Source: Aliishimia sp963922415 (GTDB lineage: Bacteria > Pseudomonadota > Alphaproteobacteria > Rhodobacterales > Rhodobacteraceae). Taken from it: DNA of 64,000 bases. Below, piece after piece: positions 33,179-41,994 of the stretch. A program made the position numbers and the translations under genes. Within the stretch, counting starts at the first letter, position 1, and every line of letters begins with the position of its first letter. The notes beneath the pieces are model-generated. The model was not told the DNA's origin. It made no database searches and saw nothing but the letters and a program-made list of their open reading frames with translations. The DNA lies in contig CAWUIP010000006.1 in the NCBI GenBank assembly GCA_963922415.1, positions 1-64,000 of the forward strand. The letters are read 5' to 3'.

Positions 33179-33197
33179 ATGCAAATGAGCATTGCAT
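33179..33197. promoter_or_regulatory. Inverted repeat at the LysR gene start
   Basis: ATGCAAATGAGCATTGCAT has perfect 6-bp arms (ATGCAA / TTGCAT) around 7 nt and includes a T-N11-A arrangement as in LysR boxes. It covers the LysR start codon, so binding would suppress its own synthesis. Confidence 0.45.
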
Positions 33198-34098
33198 GAA
33201 AGCACAGAAGTCTTGGGCGAACCTAAACCTTGAATGGGCTGACATGCCCTACCTCTTGTCAGTTTGTGAGGCCGGTAGCCTTGCAGGGGCAGCCCGGCTG
33301 CTGGGCGTAAACCATTCAACGGTTTTCCGACGCGTCGAAGCGGCGGAGGCACGCCTTGGCGTGCGGCTTTTTGAACGCCTCGCGCGCGGATACGTGATGA
33401 CTGCAGCGGGGCAACGTTTCTATGAGCGCGGCATCCAACTTTGCAAGGGCATGGACGAGATTGAACGTGAACTGAGCGGACAGGATCTGCGTCTAGAAGG
33501 CCCCCTGACTGTCACAACAACGGACTCGCTGCTGCATTGCCTTGCGCCCTTGTTTGCACAGTTCCAAGATATGCACCCTGCCGTGGAACTGCGACTGTTC
33601 TCGGATGTGCAGGCGCTTGATCTCATGCAACGGAACGCGGATATCGCGATCAGGCCAACGAACGCGCCTCCCGAACACTGGATCGGACGAGATCTGTCAA
33701 AACTGTCGTTTGCGACATATGCGCACCAGAACTATTGGAAGACTGTTCAAGATGCGGACGCGGAAGCGTATCACTGGGTCTTGCTTGGCGACGACTTGAG
33801 CCAAACCCCGATGAGTAAACTCACTCTGCAACACAAACATGAGCAGGCAAAGTCCACCGTGCTAAACACGATGATGAGTGTGTTTGAAATGGTGAACGCT
33901 GGCTTGGGAATTGCTGCGATGCCTTGCTATCTTGGCGAGAAACACAAGCACCTCATGCGCATCCATGAGCCTGACGACAGCGCCAATTGGCGCCTATGGC
34001 TCTTAGCGCATCCAGATGTTCGGCGCAGCGCACGAGTGAACGCATTTTATGACTTCGCGACGAAGAATATCGACAGCAAAGCCTTCGGTGCGCCATAG
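33196..34098 (+). CDS. LysR-family transcriptional regulator
   Basis: This is a 300-residue LysR protein. The winged helix-turn-helix spans residues 15-65 (MPYLLSVCEAGSLAGAARLL, then VNHSTVFRRVEAAEARLGVR), and a substrate-binding domain follows (GPLTVTTTDSLLHCLAPLFA; MSVFEMVNAGLGIAAMPCYL). The ribosome site is weak, and an inverted repeat overlaps the start codon, so autorepression is likely. The gene is divergent from the DUF5519 gene and likely controls it; no other candidate target adjoins. An IS remnant follows its stop. Confidence 0.87.
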   Translation: MKAQKSWANLNLEWADMPYLLSVCEAGSLAGAARLLGVNHSTVFRRVEAAEARLGVRLFERLARGYVMTAAGQRFYERGIQLCKGMDEIERELSGQDLRLEGPLTVTTTDSLLHCLAPLFAQFQDMHPAVELRLFSDVQALDLMQRNADIAIRPTNAPPEHWIGRDLSKLSFATYAHQNYWKTVQDADAEAYHWVLLGDDLSQTPMSKLTLQHKHEQAKSTVLNTMMSVFEMVNAGLGIAAMPCYLGEKHKHLMRIHEPDDSANWRLWLLAHPDVRRSARVNAFYDFATKNIDSKAFGAP

Positions 34099-34170
34099 GC
34101 AATTTTCTGGCCTTTGGTCGTCCCCCACTGAAGTGGTCCTCCGCAACCTTTAGGAATAGGGAGGAAGACC

Positions 34171-34404
34171 AAGGCCAACAAGCGCTCGAAACCCGAAGAC
34201 AGTGTCACGAAGTTACGGCAGGTTGAGGTTCTGACGGGGCAAGGCATACCGCGTTTTGTTGCGATCCGTGTCGATAGGAAGCTGAACTCAGACATCGTGA
34301 TTGAGGCGCTAAGCGACTCGTTCATCCTGCGCGGCAGCCTGTTGTATATCCGGTCTGACAACGGCCCCGAGTTTGTTGCTCGAGACGTCAATGACATTGC
34401 CTGA
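34171..34404 (+). pseudogene. IS3-family transposase remnant (internal deletion)
   Basis: The plus strand encodes one open 77-codon stretch without a start codon. It begins KRSKPEDSVTKLRQVEVLTG, the N-terminal region of an IS3-type OrfA. It then jumps in frame to RFVAIRVDRKLNSDIVIEAL and YIRSDNGPEFVARDV, which is the OrfB integrase core with its DNGPEF catalytic motif. About a full OrfA C-terminus and most of OrfB are missing between them, so the element is an internally deleted fossil. The preceding bases (about 34115-34170, GAAGTGGTCCTCCGC) probably include the left end of the element. It cannot move by itself. Confidence 0.78.
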
Positions 34405-34443
34405 GTTGAGCCTGCTAAAGACTAGCGCGCGGGTCTGAAACAG

Positions 34444-35571
34444 TTACAAAAGCTTCACCCATGCTGCATTGCGTTTTGAACTTCGAACGCAGGCATCCAC
34501 AAACGCGACGCCCTTTAAGCCGTCGCCAACGCTGGGATACATTACCTGAGCATCCGGTGTTGTTCCCGCTTGATGTGCCCGTATCGCTGACGCCGCTTCG
34601 CTGTAAATATTTGCAAAGCCCTCAAGATACCCCTCTGGATGCCCAGGCGGGGTCCGGCTGACCCGCGCAGCTGCGCTTCCAGAACCTGCTCCGCCACGCG
34701 TAATCAACCGTTTGGGCTCGCCGAACGGGGTGTACCAAAGATAATTGGGATCCTCCTGCGCCCATTCTAAGCCGCCCGCTTCGCCGTAAACGCGGATGCG
34801 TAAGGCGTTCTCGTTGCCGGGTGCCACTTGGCTGGACCAGAGCATGCCACGTGCGCCATCCGCAAATCGCAGCATTACATGCGCGTTATCGTCGACTTGC
34901 CGTCCAGGCACGAATGCTTGCAGGTCTGCGGCAAGTTCAACGGCTTCCAGGCCGGTAACAAAGCACGCAAGATTGTATGCATGAGTGCCGATATCGCCCG
35001 TTGATCCACCCGCGCCAGAGCGTGCGGGGTCTGTCCGCCACTCTGCTTGTTTGAAATCTTGCTCGACCGTCAGCCAATCTTGCGGATACTCAACCTGAAC
35101 GACCCGCACTTTGCCGATCTCTCCGCCGTTCACCATCTCGCGCGCTTGGCGCACCATAGGATAGCCCGTGTAATTGTGCGTGAGGATAAAGAGCGCATCC
35201 GAGCTTTCAGCGGCCTTCACGAGCTTCTTCGCATCGCCCAGCGTTGATGTTAACGGCTTGTCGCAAATCACATGTATGCCACGTTTGAGAAACTCGCGCG
35301 CAGCCTCGTAGTGGACGTGATTGGGGGTGACGATGGAAACCGCCTCAATCCCCTCTTTCAGTCGCGCTTCACGAATGGCCATGGACTTGAAGTCGTCATA
35401 AATGCGCGGCAAGCCCAAGGCCTCGCCGCTTGCGCGGGACTTCTCAGGCGTCGAGGAAAGTGCGCCGGCAACCAGCTCAAAATGGTCATCGATGCGGCTT
35501 GCGATGCGATGGACACCACCGATGAACGCGTCGTTGCCGCCGCCCACCATACCAAGTCTGATGCGTGCCAT
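34444..35571 (-). CDS. Gfo/Idh/MocA-family oxidoreductase (polyol operon)
   Basis: This is a 375-residue dehydrogenase with the Rossmann motif RLGMVGGGNDAFIGGVHR, catalytic CDKPLTSTLGDAKKLV (Asp instead of the usual Glu before Lys-Pro), the NYTGYPMVRQAREMVNGG segment and GSTGDIGTHAYNLACFV. It shares the YPMVRQAR segment with the protein at 22364-23497. It starts 1 bp after the TIM-barrel gene stop and is last in the eleven-gene operon. It probably oxidises a sugar or polyol; the substrate is unknown. An IS3 remnant lies just downstream. Confidence 0.85.
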   Translation of the reverse strand: MARIRLGMVGGGNDAFIGGVHRIASRIDDHFELVAGALSSTPEKSRASGEALGLPRIYDDFKSMAIREARLKEGIEAVSIVTPNHVHYEAAREFLKRGIHVICDKPLTSTLGDAKKLVKAAESSDALFILTHNYTGYPMVRQAREMVNGGEIGKVRVVQVEYPQDWLTVEQDFKQAEWRTDPARSGAGGSTGDIGTHAYNLACFVTGLEAVELAADLQAFVPGRQVDDNAHVMLRFADGARGMLWSSQVAPGNENALRIRVYGEAGGLEWAQEDPNYLWYTPFGEPKRLITRGGAGSGSAAARVSRTPPGHPEGYLEGFANIYSEAASAIRAHQAGTTPDAQVMYPSVGDGLKGVAFVDACVRSSKRNAAWVKLL

Positions 35572-35572
35572 A

Positions 35573-36628
35573 TTAACCTATCCCCAGCATGTTGCGATTG
35601 GCAGCCTCATCTGTGCCGCCATCTGCGAAATCATCGAATGCAACCTCTGTAGGTCGGATAATGTGGTCACGGACGAATGCGGCACCCTCGCGGGCACCAT
35701 CTTCGGGATGCTTGATCGCGCATTCCCACTCCACGACAGCCCACCCGTCAAAGCCGATGGCCGTAAGCTTGGAAAAAATGGCCTTAAAGTCGACCTGGCC
35801 ATCCCCCAAAGACCGGAAGCGACCAGCCCGATTGACCCAGGACTGGAACCCGCCGTAGACGCCTTGACGCCCCGTCGGATTGAACTCCGCATCTTTGACA
35901 TGAAACATCCCGATGCGGTCGGCATAGATGTCTATGTGATCAAGATAGTCCAGGCACTGGAGCACGTAGTGCGACGGATCATACAACATCCGCGCTCGGT
36001 TATGGTTCCCTGTTCGCTCAAGAAACATCTCGTAGGTTACGCCGTCGTGAAGATCCTCGCCCGGGTGGATTTCGTAGCAAACGTCAACACCGCATGAATC
36101 CGCGTGATCCAGAATGGGAGTCCAACGCGCGGCAAGCTCGTCAAAGGCGGCTTCGACCAACCCGGCTGGTCGTTGCGGCCAGGGATAGACATAGGGCCAA
36201 GCCAGCGCGCCTGAGAAGGTCGCATGCGCTGTGATGCCCATGTTCTTTGACGCAGAAAGTGCCATTTTGACCTGATCAACCGCCCAAGCCTGACGTGCGC
36301 TCGGGTTTCCGCGAACGCTCTCGGCTGCAAACCCGTCAAAGGCCGTGTCATAGGCCGGGTGAACGGCCACAAGCTGACCTTGCAGATGGGTCGACAACTC
36401 TGTCACCTCTACACCATTCGCCGCAGCGACCCCTTTGAATTCATCGCAGTAGTCTTTGCTCTGCGCCGCTGCCGCCAGATCAATCAACCGGTCATCCCAG
36501 CTAGGCACCTGCACGCCAACATAACCGCACTCTGCCGCCCACTTGGTGATACTATCCCAAGAATTGAACGGCGCTTCGTCGCCTGCAAACTGCGCAAGAA
36601 AGAGCGCAGGCCCCTTTATAGATTTCAT
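35573..36628 (-). CDS. TIM-barrel sugar isomerase/epimerase
   Basis: This is a 351-residue xylose-isomerase-like protein. It has YVGVQVPSWDDRLIDLAAAA near the start, VDVCYEIHPGEDLHDG (Glu, His), RARMLYDPSHYVLQ (Asp, His), GMFHVKDAEF and WAVVEWECAIKHPEDG (final Glu), the metal site of the family. GGGAGGG precedes the ATG. It follows the LacI gene by 18 bp. Together with the kinase and dehydrogenase it should convert the imported polyol or ketose into a central metabolite. Confidence 0.85.
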   Translation of the reverse strand: MKSIKGPALFLAQFAGDEAPFNSWDSITKWAAECGYVGVQVPSWDDRLIDLAAAAQSKDYCDEFKGVAAANGVEVTELSTHLQGQLVAVHPAYDTAFDGFAAESVRGNPSARQAWAVDQVKMALSASKNMGITAHATFSGALAWPYVYPWPQRPAGLVEAAFDELAARWTPILDHADSCGVDVCYEIHPGEDLHDGVTYEMFLERTGNHNRARMLYDPSHYVLQCLDYLDHIDIYADRIGMFHVKDAEFNPTGRQGVYGGFQSWVNRAGRFRSLGDGQVDFKAIFSKLTAIGFDGWAVVEWECAIKHPEDGAREGAAFVRDHIIRPTEVAFDDFADGGTDEAANRNMLGIG

Positions 36629-36646
36629 GTGACCCTCCCTAAAGTC

Positions 36647-37732
36647 TCACTTCATCGACTTCAGATTTTCCTGAAGTACGATGTCGATTCTAATATTTTC
36701 CTGGCTTTCAATGACAGGTGTTTTGTCGCATTTTGCGCGTAGTACACGGAGTGCGCTTCTGGCAACATGTCCGGTGTTCTGTGTGATGACTGCGTCAATG
36801 ACGCCTTGGCGTAAAAGTGTAGCGGAGTTTTCAGTCAACTCGTGGTCGATCAACACGGGTCGCTCGGGCAAGTCTGCAGCGGAGATTGCGCGCGCAATCC
36901 CCTTCACGCTCGCGCCCACGGAATAGATCCCAATTGCATCTCTATTTTGCTGCAAAGCTCTTAGCGTGACAGCTTCCGTGTGAACGGGGTCTTCTTGACC
37001 TTCTAAGCTTGGCAGCGGTTCAAGATGGGAAAATTCTGCGCTGACGACCTGGTCAAAACCAAGGCGGCGTTCGATCATGTCGCGCGACTGCTTATTTGTG
37101 ATGACGACAATTACCTTGCCGTGCCGTCCGCGTGTAAAACGCCCCAAAAGCGTGCCGGCCGTACGCCCTGCGGCAATGTTATCGATGCCAACGAAGTGAT
37201 CGCGATCCGAGTTGGGTTGGTCGGAGACCAAAGAGACCACAGGAATTCCGCGTTTGCGCAGATCGGCAATTGCATCGCGCACCAGAGGCGTCTCTTTCGC
37301 CATGATCGCCAACCCGTCCACTTCGCCTGCGTCAAGATCAGCGAGTTTCGCCGCAAGCCCAGTGTGGTCGTGGTTTGGCACGCGGATCGTGCGCACCTCT
37401 GTTCGGTTCTGTGGTGCGTTGGTGATGACCTCTGCAATGCCCTTTTCGAGGCTGGCGATAAACTGCCCTTTCCAATCTGGCAAAACAAACACAAACCGAT
37501 AGGTTTTTTGTCGTGCCAGATTGGCGGCGGCTGTGTCGCGCACATAGCCCAACTGCGCAATCGCGTGTTGGACCTTCTGGATCGTCACCGACCGCACGCC
37601 CGGGCGTTCGTTCAGCACACGGTCCACAGTCGCCAAGCTCACGCCTGCCACCCGGGCAATGTCATTGACCGTTGGTTTTGCAACGACTGTGAGGCGCGGT
37701 TCAGTCAGCTTACCCCTCCATCTCTTTGGCAA
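36647..37732 (-). CDS. LacI-family regulator of the polyol operon
   Basis: The regulator has the LacI helix-turn-helix TVNDIARVAGVSLATVDRVL, the hinge AAANLARQKTYRFVFVLPDW and a sensor domain (VDGLAIMAKETPLV, FVGIDNIAAGRTAGTLLGRF, VIESQENIRID). The start is ambiguous. No ATG or GTG exists between the kinase stop and the DNA-binding domain. A TTG at 37732 lies inside the kinase gene. A CTG at 37708 stands just after the kinase TAA, with GGAGGGG 5 bases upstream, and would be unusual but well placed; I list the TTG. The gene is embedded in the operon it probably controls, seven genes behind the promoter-proximal operators. It is about 350 residues, standard for the family. Confidence 0.82.
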   Translation of the reverse strand: MPKRWRGKLTEPRLTVVAKPTVNDIARVAGVSLATVDRVLNERPGVRSVTIQKVQHAIAQLGYVRDTAAANLARQKTYRFVFVLPDWKGQFIASLEKGIAEVITNAPQNRTEVRTIRVPNHDHTGLAAKLADLDAGEVDGLAIMAKETPLVRDAIADLRKRGIPVVSLVSDQPNSDRDHFVGIDNIAAGRTAGTLLGRFTRGRHGKVIVVITNKQSRDMIERRLGFDQVVSAEFSHLEPLPSLEGQEDPVHTEAVTLRALQQNRDAIGIYSVGASVKGIARAISAADLPERPVLIDHELTENSATLLRQGVIDAVITQNTGHVARSALRVLRAKCDKTPVIESQENIRIDIVLQENLKSMK

Positions 37733-39329
37733 GCGCTTCAAAGAGGAGTGCCACGGCTTCGGCCCCAGGATCGTTGTGGCCCTTGAGATTTTCTTCGGGC
37801 ACATAGGCTGCGCGGCCGGCTTTGGCACGATGGATTGCCGCAGTGCTATCGGCCCCTTTGCGCGCGGCAGCCGCCGCCTGCGCGATCCCGTTTGGCAAAG
37901 CCTCTAGTGCAGGCGATAGCGCATCGATCATGGTGCGATCCCCCACTTGTGCACCGCCGACTTGGCTCACCCGGTTAAGTCCTTCGGCCAGCGCAGATTG
38001 AACGCTCGCTCCGTTTGAGCACGCATCTCCTGTCGCATTGAAATAGATCGCGAGGATCACACCGGATGACCCCCCCATGGTCTGGCTTAGCTCATTCCCA
38101 AGTGCCGGGAAAAGCTGCGTAAGGTCAGCCAGAGGCATGCGGTCAAGGCTCGACTTAAGCGCGCGGGCTGCCGTCGCAAGTGTACTGCCCGTATCACCGT
38201 CACCGGATTTTGCATCAAGCGTATTAAGCGCCGTCTCGGATGAAATCAAAAGATCGGCCACATTCTCGATAATGCTGCGGGTCTTGTCGTTCTCAGACGG
38301 GATTGGTTCAATTGGCGTCAACCCGTCCGGAAGACCCACAACAGGCGGCGTCACAACAGCCATCATCCCAGGCCAAGCGGCAAGCGGAACGGGCTCGGCA
38401 AGTGCCGCTTTTTCGGCGGCTGTGACCTCCATGATCGAAACTGAAAAGCCATGCATGTCGAGTGATGTCATCAGCAAAGCGGGTCCGATGACGTGCTGCG
38501 CCAATCCTGAACGCGTAAAGGCATGGGTCAACACCGACATCTCAAGCGGGGTCGTGGAGCCAAGGTTATTCACAATGGCCACAACATCGCCTGTGGCGCG
38601 TCCTTTGAGCTTCTCAACAACAGTGTCCATGGCTCCCATCGCGGTTGAGAATTCGACCTGCTCGATGCCTGGTTCTCCATGGATGCCCAGTCCAAGTTCT
38701 GCTTTGCCCTCACCGATGCGCGCTTCTTTCTGCGAGCCTGGAACGGTACATGTGTCAAGGCTCATGCCAATCGAGGCAACTTTAGCTATCACGGATCGCG
38801 CGGCCTCGGTCACGGCGGAAAGATCCGCGCCACTTTCGGCCAGCGCACCGGCGATCTTGTGGACAAAGAGCGTGCCCGCAACGCCCCGCGGCTGCGGCAA
38901 GTGCGGAAGGGCGATGTCGTCATCGACAACCACCATTTCGACTTTGCGCCCCAAGGCGCGCGCGCGCTCAGCCGCGAGGCCAAAGTTCAGCCGGTCCCCG
39001 GTGTAGTTCTTAACGATCAAAAGGCAGCCTGCGTCGCCAGTGACAGCGAGAATTCCTGCAAGCACAGCCTCGACGGAGGGCGACGCAAACACCTCACCAC
39101 AGACCGCAGCGGTCAGCATACCCTGGCCCACAAACCCGGCGTGGGATGGCTCGTGTCCAGAGCCCCCGCCCGAGACAAGCGCCACCTTGGATTTGTCCCA
39201 GTCAGACCGAAACACAACCTTTATGTGGGGATAGCCGTCGAGCCGCGACAGCGCGCCTCCGGACGCCGCAAGCAACCCGTCAATAGCTTCTGTGACCAAA
39301 TTCTCTTTGGTGTTTATGAACTGAGCCAT
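37710..39329 (-). CDS. Dihydroxyacetone kinase family kinase, fused K and L domains
   Basis: This is a 539-residue ATP-dependent kinase. The N-terminal DhaK domain has VSGGGSGHEPSHAGFVGQGM and the substrate-binding His in GLGIHGEPG (His217), which forms a hemiaminal with the ketose. A linker leads to a DhaL domain with the ATP/Mg motif SGDGDTGSTLA. Besides dihydroxyacetone, relatives phosphorylate erythrulose and other C3-C4 ketoses. GGGAGGG precedes the ATG. It lies between the ABC ATPase genes and the LacI gene, so its substrate probably comes from the imported polyol after oxidation. The final codons overlap the upstream start options of the LacI gene. Confidence 0.88.
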   Translation of the reverse strand: MAQFINTKENLVTEAIDGLLAASGGALSRLDGYPHIKVVFRSDWDKSKVALVSGGGSGHEPSHAGFVGQGMLTAAVCGEVFASPSVEAVLAGILAVTGDAGCLLIVKNYTGDRLNFGLAAERARALGRKVEMVVVDDDIALPHLPQPRGVAGTLFVHKIAGALAESGADLSAVTEAARSVIAKVASIGMSLDTCTVPGSQKEARIGEGKAELGLGIHGEPGIEQVEFSTAMGAMDTVVEKLKGRATGDVVAIVNNLGSTTPLEMSVLTHAFTRSGLAQHVIGPALLMTSLDMHGFSVSIMEVTAAEKAALAEPVPLAAWPGMMAVVTPPVVGLPDGLTPIEPIPSENDKTRSIIENVADLLISSETALNTLDAKSGDGDTGSTLATAARALKSSLDRMPLADLTQLFPALGNELSQTMGGSSGVILAIYFNATGDACSNGASVQSALAEGLNRVSQVGGAQVGDRTMIDALSPALEALPNGIAQAAAAARKGADSTAAIHRAKAGRAAYVPEENLKGHNDPGAEAVALLFEALAKEMEG

Positions 39330-39341
39330 GTTTGCCCTCCC

Positions 39342-40346
39342 TTAAGCCACACGCTTGCCCGCGGCATCAAAGTACAACGGGTTGTGCGGGGTGATCTTGA
39401 TCTTTGCCTGGGTCGTGTAGTTTTGGTGCGGGTCGCTCAACGTGGTGATGGCGTGTCCGCGGACGTCAAGGTGCAGCCGGGTCTGATCGCCCAGGTGCTC
39501 AGAGCGCAGAACGGTCGCCTCTATGCCATCGCTCTTCAGGTCAGATTGCAGAATATTCTCGGGTCTCAGCCCGATTTGTGCGCCCTTGTGCGCTCCGGGA
39601 AAGAGGTCGGCAGGCAGAATGTTGATGCGCGGAAGGCCCAGCCTGCTCGCAACATAAACACTCTTTGGGTTTTCGTATATTTCCTTTGGCGTACCGTATT
39701 GCACCAGCTTGCCGCCTTCCAGCACCCCGATATGGGTGGCCATTGTCATGGCTTCGATCTGGTCGTGGGTGACATAGAGCAAGGTGGACCCCAAATCGGA
39801 CTGGATGCGCTTCAACTCGACCCGAAGATCAGCGCGCAGCTTGGCGTCGAGAGAGCTGAGCGGTTCGTCCATCAGGTAAATCTGTGGATCACGCACCAAC
39901 GCGCGCCCAATCGAAACGCGCTGCATTTCGCCGCCAGACAGCGCAGTGGCCTTGTTGTCGAGTTTGTGTGGGATCTGCAAAATCTCAGCGATCTCATGGA
40001 CTTTGCGGGTAATAACATCTTCGGGTGTTTTCAGTATCGGCGAGCGCAACGGGAAGGCCAAATTATCGCGCACAGACAAATGCGGATAAAGCGAGTATTG
40101 CTGAAACACCATGGCGACATCCCGCTGCGCGGGGGTGTCCGTTGCAACGTCGCGACCGCCGATATGGATGCTCCCGGTATCGAGCGTCTCCAGGCCGGAA
40201 ATCAGCCGCAGCGTTGTCGTCTTGCCCGCGCCAGTCGGGCCCAGCAGAACGACGAATGCGCCGTCTTGGATGGTCATGGTGATGCCCGTGACGGCCTGGG
40301 TCGCCCCAAAGGCTTTGGACACATTATTGAGACTAACCTCAGCCAT
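39342..40346 (-). CDS. CUT1-type ABC transporter ATPase (second of pair)
   Basis: This is a 334-residue MalK-like ATPase with Walker A GPTGAGKTT, signature LSGGEMQRVSIGRALV, Walker B IYLMDEPLSSLDAK, VTHDQIEAMTMA and a C-terminal regulatory region. It overlaps the other ATPase gene by 8 bp. Two ATPase genes side by side are characteristic of the GlpST-type glycerol importers, where the two form a heterodimer. It ends 13 bp before the kinase start. Confidence 0.88.
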   Translation of the reverse strand: MAEVSLNNVSKAFGATQAVTGITMTIQDGAFVVLLGPTGAGKTTTLRLISGLETLDTGSIHIGGRDVATDTPAQRDVAMVFQQYSLYPHLSVRDNLAFPLRSPILKTPEDVITRKVHEIAEILQIPHKLDNKATALSGGEMQRVSIGRALVRDPQIYLMDEPLSSLDAKLRADLRVELKRIQSDLGSTLLYVTHDQIEAMTMATHIGVLEGGKLVQYGTPKEIYENPKSVYVASRLGLPRINILPADLFPGAHKGAQIGLRPENILQSDLKSDGIEATVLRSEHLGDQTRLHLDVRGHAITTLSDPHQNYTTQAKIKITPHNPLYFDAAGKRVA

Positions 40347-41433
40347 GGATCACGCCTTCGTTCAGTTCCGATTTCAACGCTCGCCCTGATTGCCGGTCGA
40401 AAAGTGTGACCGTTTTGGGGTTGAACGCCATACCTACGCTTTCGCCGGTTCTTGCGGTTTGGGTCGAAGGGATGCGCGCCTTCACCTCGCCGCCAGCTGT
40501 CTTCAGCGTGACGATCTGGGTTGTGCCAAGATACTCAGTCGCAATGATTTCTCCCCGGAACGGCGCTGCGTCAGAGAGCGTCACATGCTCAGGCCGGACG
40601 CCAAACGCGATATCCCCTTCAAACGGCTCGCGGGTCAGAGGCACGTTGAAGCGACTGCCCAGCATCTCTAGTTCAGCGGCGTTTGCCCCGAGTTGTCCGT
40701 GAAAGTTCACAAAGTTCATGCTGGGTGACCCGATAAAGCTGGCGACAAACATTGTTGCGGGCTTATCGTAGATTTCTTGTGGCGTTCCAAATTGCTCTAC
40801 GACAGCGTTGTTCATCACAACAATCTTGTCGCCCATCTGCATTGCCTCGAGTTGGTCATGCGTCACGTAAACGGTGGTCGCACCCATCCGGTCATGCAGC
40901 GCGCGCAGTTCTTCGGCCATGTGTTCGCGGAACTCAGCATCGAGCGCACCAAGAGGTTCATCCATCATGAATGCTTTCGGCTCGCGCACGATTGCACGCC
41001 CAAGTGCAACCCTTTGGCGGTCTCCGCCCGACAACCCGCCAACCGGGCGATCAAGAATACCTTCAATGCCTAGGATCTTTGCCACCTCGGCCACTTTTGC
41101 CTTTACTTGCGTTCTTGGCATGCCTTGGCTGACGAGCGGGTAGCTGATGTTTCTGCGCACATTCATGTGCGGGTACAGCGCAAACATCTGAAAAACGAAG
41201 GCGATATCACGCTGGCTCGGCGGCCTTTGGCTGATCTCTTCTCCATCCAGAAGGATCTCCCCCGACGTGGGCAACTCTAGCCCCGCAATCATCCGCAACG
41301 TTGTCGTTTTACCGCAGCCGGAAGGCCCGAGGAGCATGAAAAACTCACCGTCTTCAATGGTGAACGAGCTTTCACGAACGGCCGTGAAGTCGCCAAATTC
41401 CTTGCGGAGATTTTTGATTTGGATTTCAGCCAT
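40339..41433 (-). CDS. CUT1-type ABC transporter ATPase (first of pair)
   Basis: This is a 364-residue MalK-like ATPase with GPSGCGKTT, signature LSGGDRQRVALGRAIV, Walker B AFMMDEPLGALDAE and VTHDQLEAMQMGD, followed by a TOBE-like C-terminal region (FGVRPEHVTLSD). It overlaps the VOC gene by 8 bp and the second ATPase by 8 bp. In GlpST-like transporters the paired ATPases differ in sequence as here. Together with the permeases at 41991 and 42950 it forms one importer. Confidence 0.88.
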   Translation of the reverse strand: MAEIQIKNLRKEFGDFTAVRESSFTIEDGEFFMLLGPSGCGKTTTLRMIAGLELPTSGEILLDGEEISQRPPSQRDIAFVFQMFALYPHMNVRRNISYPLVSQGMPRTQVKAKVAEVAKILGIEGILDRPVGGLSGGDRQRVALGRAIVREPKAFMMDEPLGALDAEFREHMAEELRALHDRMGATTVYVTHDQLEAMQMGDKIVVMNNAVVEQFGTPQEIYDKPATMFVASFIGSPSMNFVNFHGQLGANAAELEMLGSRFNVPLTREPFEGDIAFGVRPEHVTLSDAAPFRGEIIATEYLGTTQIVTLKTAGGEVKARIPSTQTARTGESVGMAFNPKTVTLFDRQSGRALKSELNEGVIHG

Positions 41434-41803
41434 TACTCGGAAAAGCCCCCGCTCTGATTAGCGTTCCATTGGGGTCGACCCAAATCGTTTCGCGCATGTT
41501 CCAAGGCGTGTCGTGGGCCGGGCTCCATCGCGGAATGCCTTCTGTTGGCAGGCCAAGGTTGCCGAGATGCTCCGACAAGCTATCGACTTCCGGCATCCGC
41601 AAGTACGCAGCGTGATTGTTCGTAGATGGGTCAAAGTCCTCTGCCAGCCAGAAGTGTACCTCTGCCCCATCGCGATGCATGATTAGGTAGCCATAATCTT
41701 CGTAAAGGTTCGCCAATTGAAAACCGATCGCCTCATAGAAAACTTGTGTCGCGTGCAAATCGCAGGCCGGCAAGATCGGTACCAGGCTCTGAAACTGCAT
41801 CAT
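41426..41803 (-). CDS. VOC-superfamily protein (bleomycin-resistance/glyoxalase-like)
   Basis: This is a 125-residue VOC protein. The half-folds are FQSLVPILPACDLHATQVFY ... GYLIMHRDGAEVHFWLAEDF and AAYLRMPEVDSLSEHLGNLG ... NMRETIWVDPNGTLIRAG. The start overlaps the DUF2160 gene stop (ATGA/ATGATG), with GGAGGA upstream; the second ATG at 41800 is equally possible. It is inserted between the permease part and the ATPase part of a transport operon. The function is unknown; it could isomerise or detoxify an aldehyde intermediate. Confidence 0.78.
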   Translation of the reverse strand: MMQFQSLVPILPACDLHATQVFYEAIGFQLANLYEDYGYLIMHRDGAEVHFWLAEDFDPSTNNHAAYLRMPEVDSLSEHLGNLGLPTEGIPRWSPAHDTPWNMRETIWVDPNGTLIRAGAFPSNG

Positions 41804-41994
41804 TCATCCTCCGGAAAGTGGCTGACGATGATGAACATCACCGTGCCCACCAGCGTGACAATGAAGGAATAAGTGAAGGCCCAGATCACGAAGGGCTGCA
41901 TCAGCATAAAGACCCCGATGGCGATCAAAACTGTTGCTACAATCTCCCACGGACCGCGTCGCAGTCGCAGGAGGCCATTGAGGAAAGACATCAT
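41800..41994 (-). CDS. DUF2160 small membrane protein of ABC transporter
   Basis: This is a 64-residue protein with two hydrophobic spans (IVATVLIAIGVFMLMQPFVI and FIVTLVGTVMFIIV) joined by a short loop, the DUF2160 type. These proteins accompany GlpSTPQ-type importers and their exact role is not known; a stabilising subunit is plausible. The ATG at 41994 overlaps the permease stop as ATGA; a longer frame to 42201 lies inside the permease gene. The gene would easily be missed because of its size. Confidence 0.75.
   Translation of the reverse strand: MMSFLNGLLRLRRGPWEIVATVLIAIGVFMLMQPFVIWAFTYSFIVTLVGTVMFIIVSHFPEDE

Noticed and set aside
38679..40409. 576-codon plus-strand frame
   Set aside because: It is opposite the kinase and ATPase genes, both with full motif sets; the frame translates to low-meaning Arg/Gln-rich sequence.
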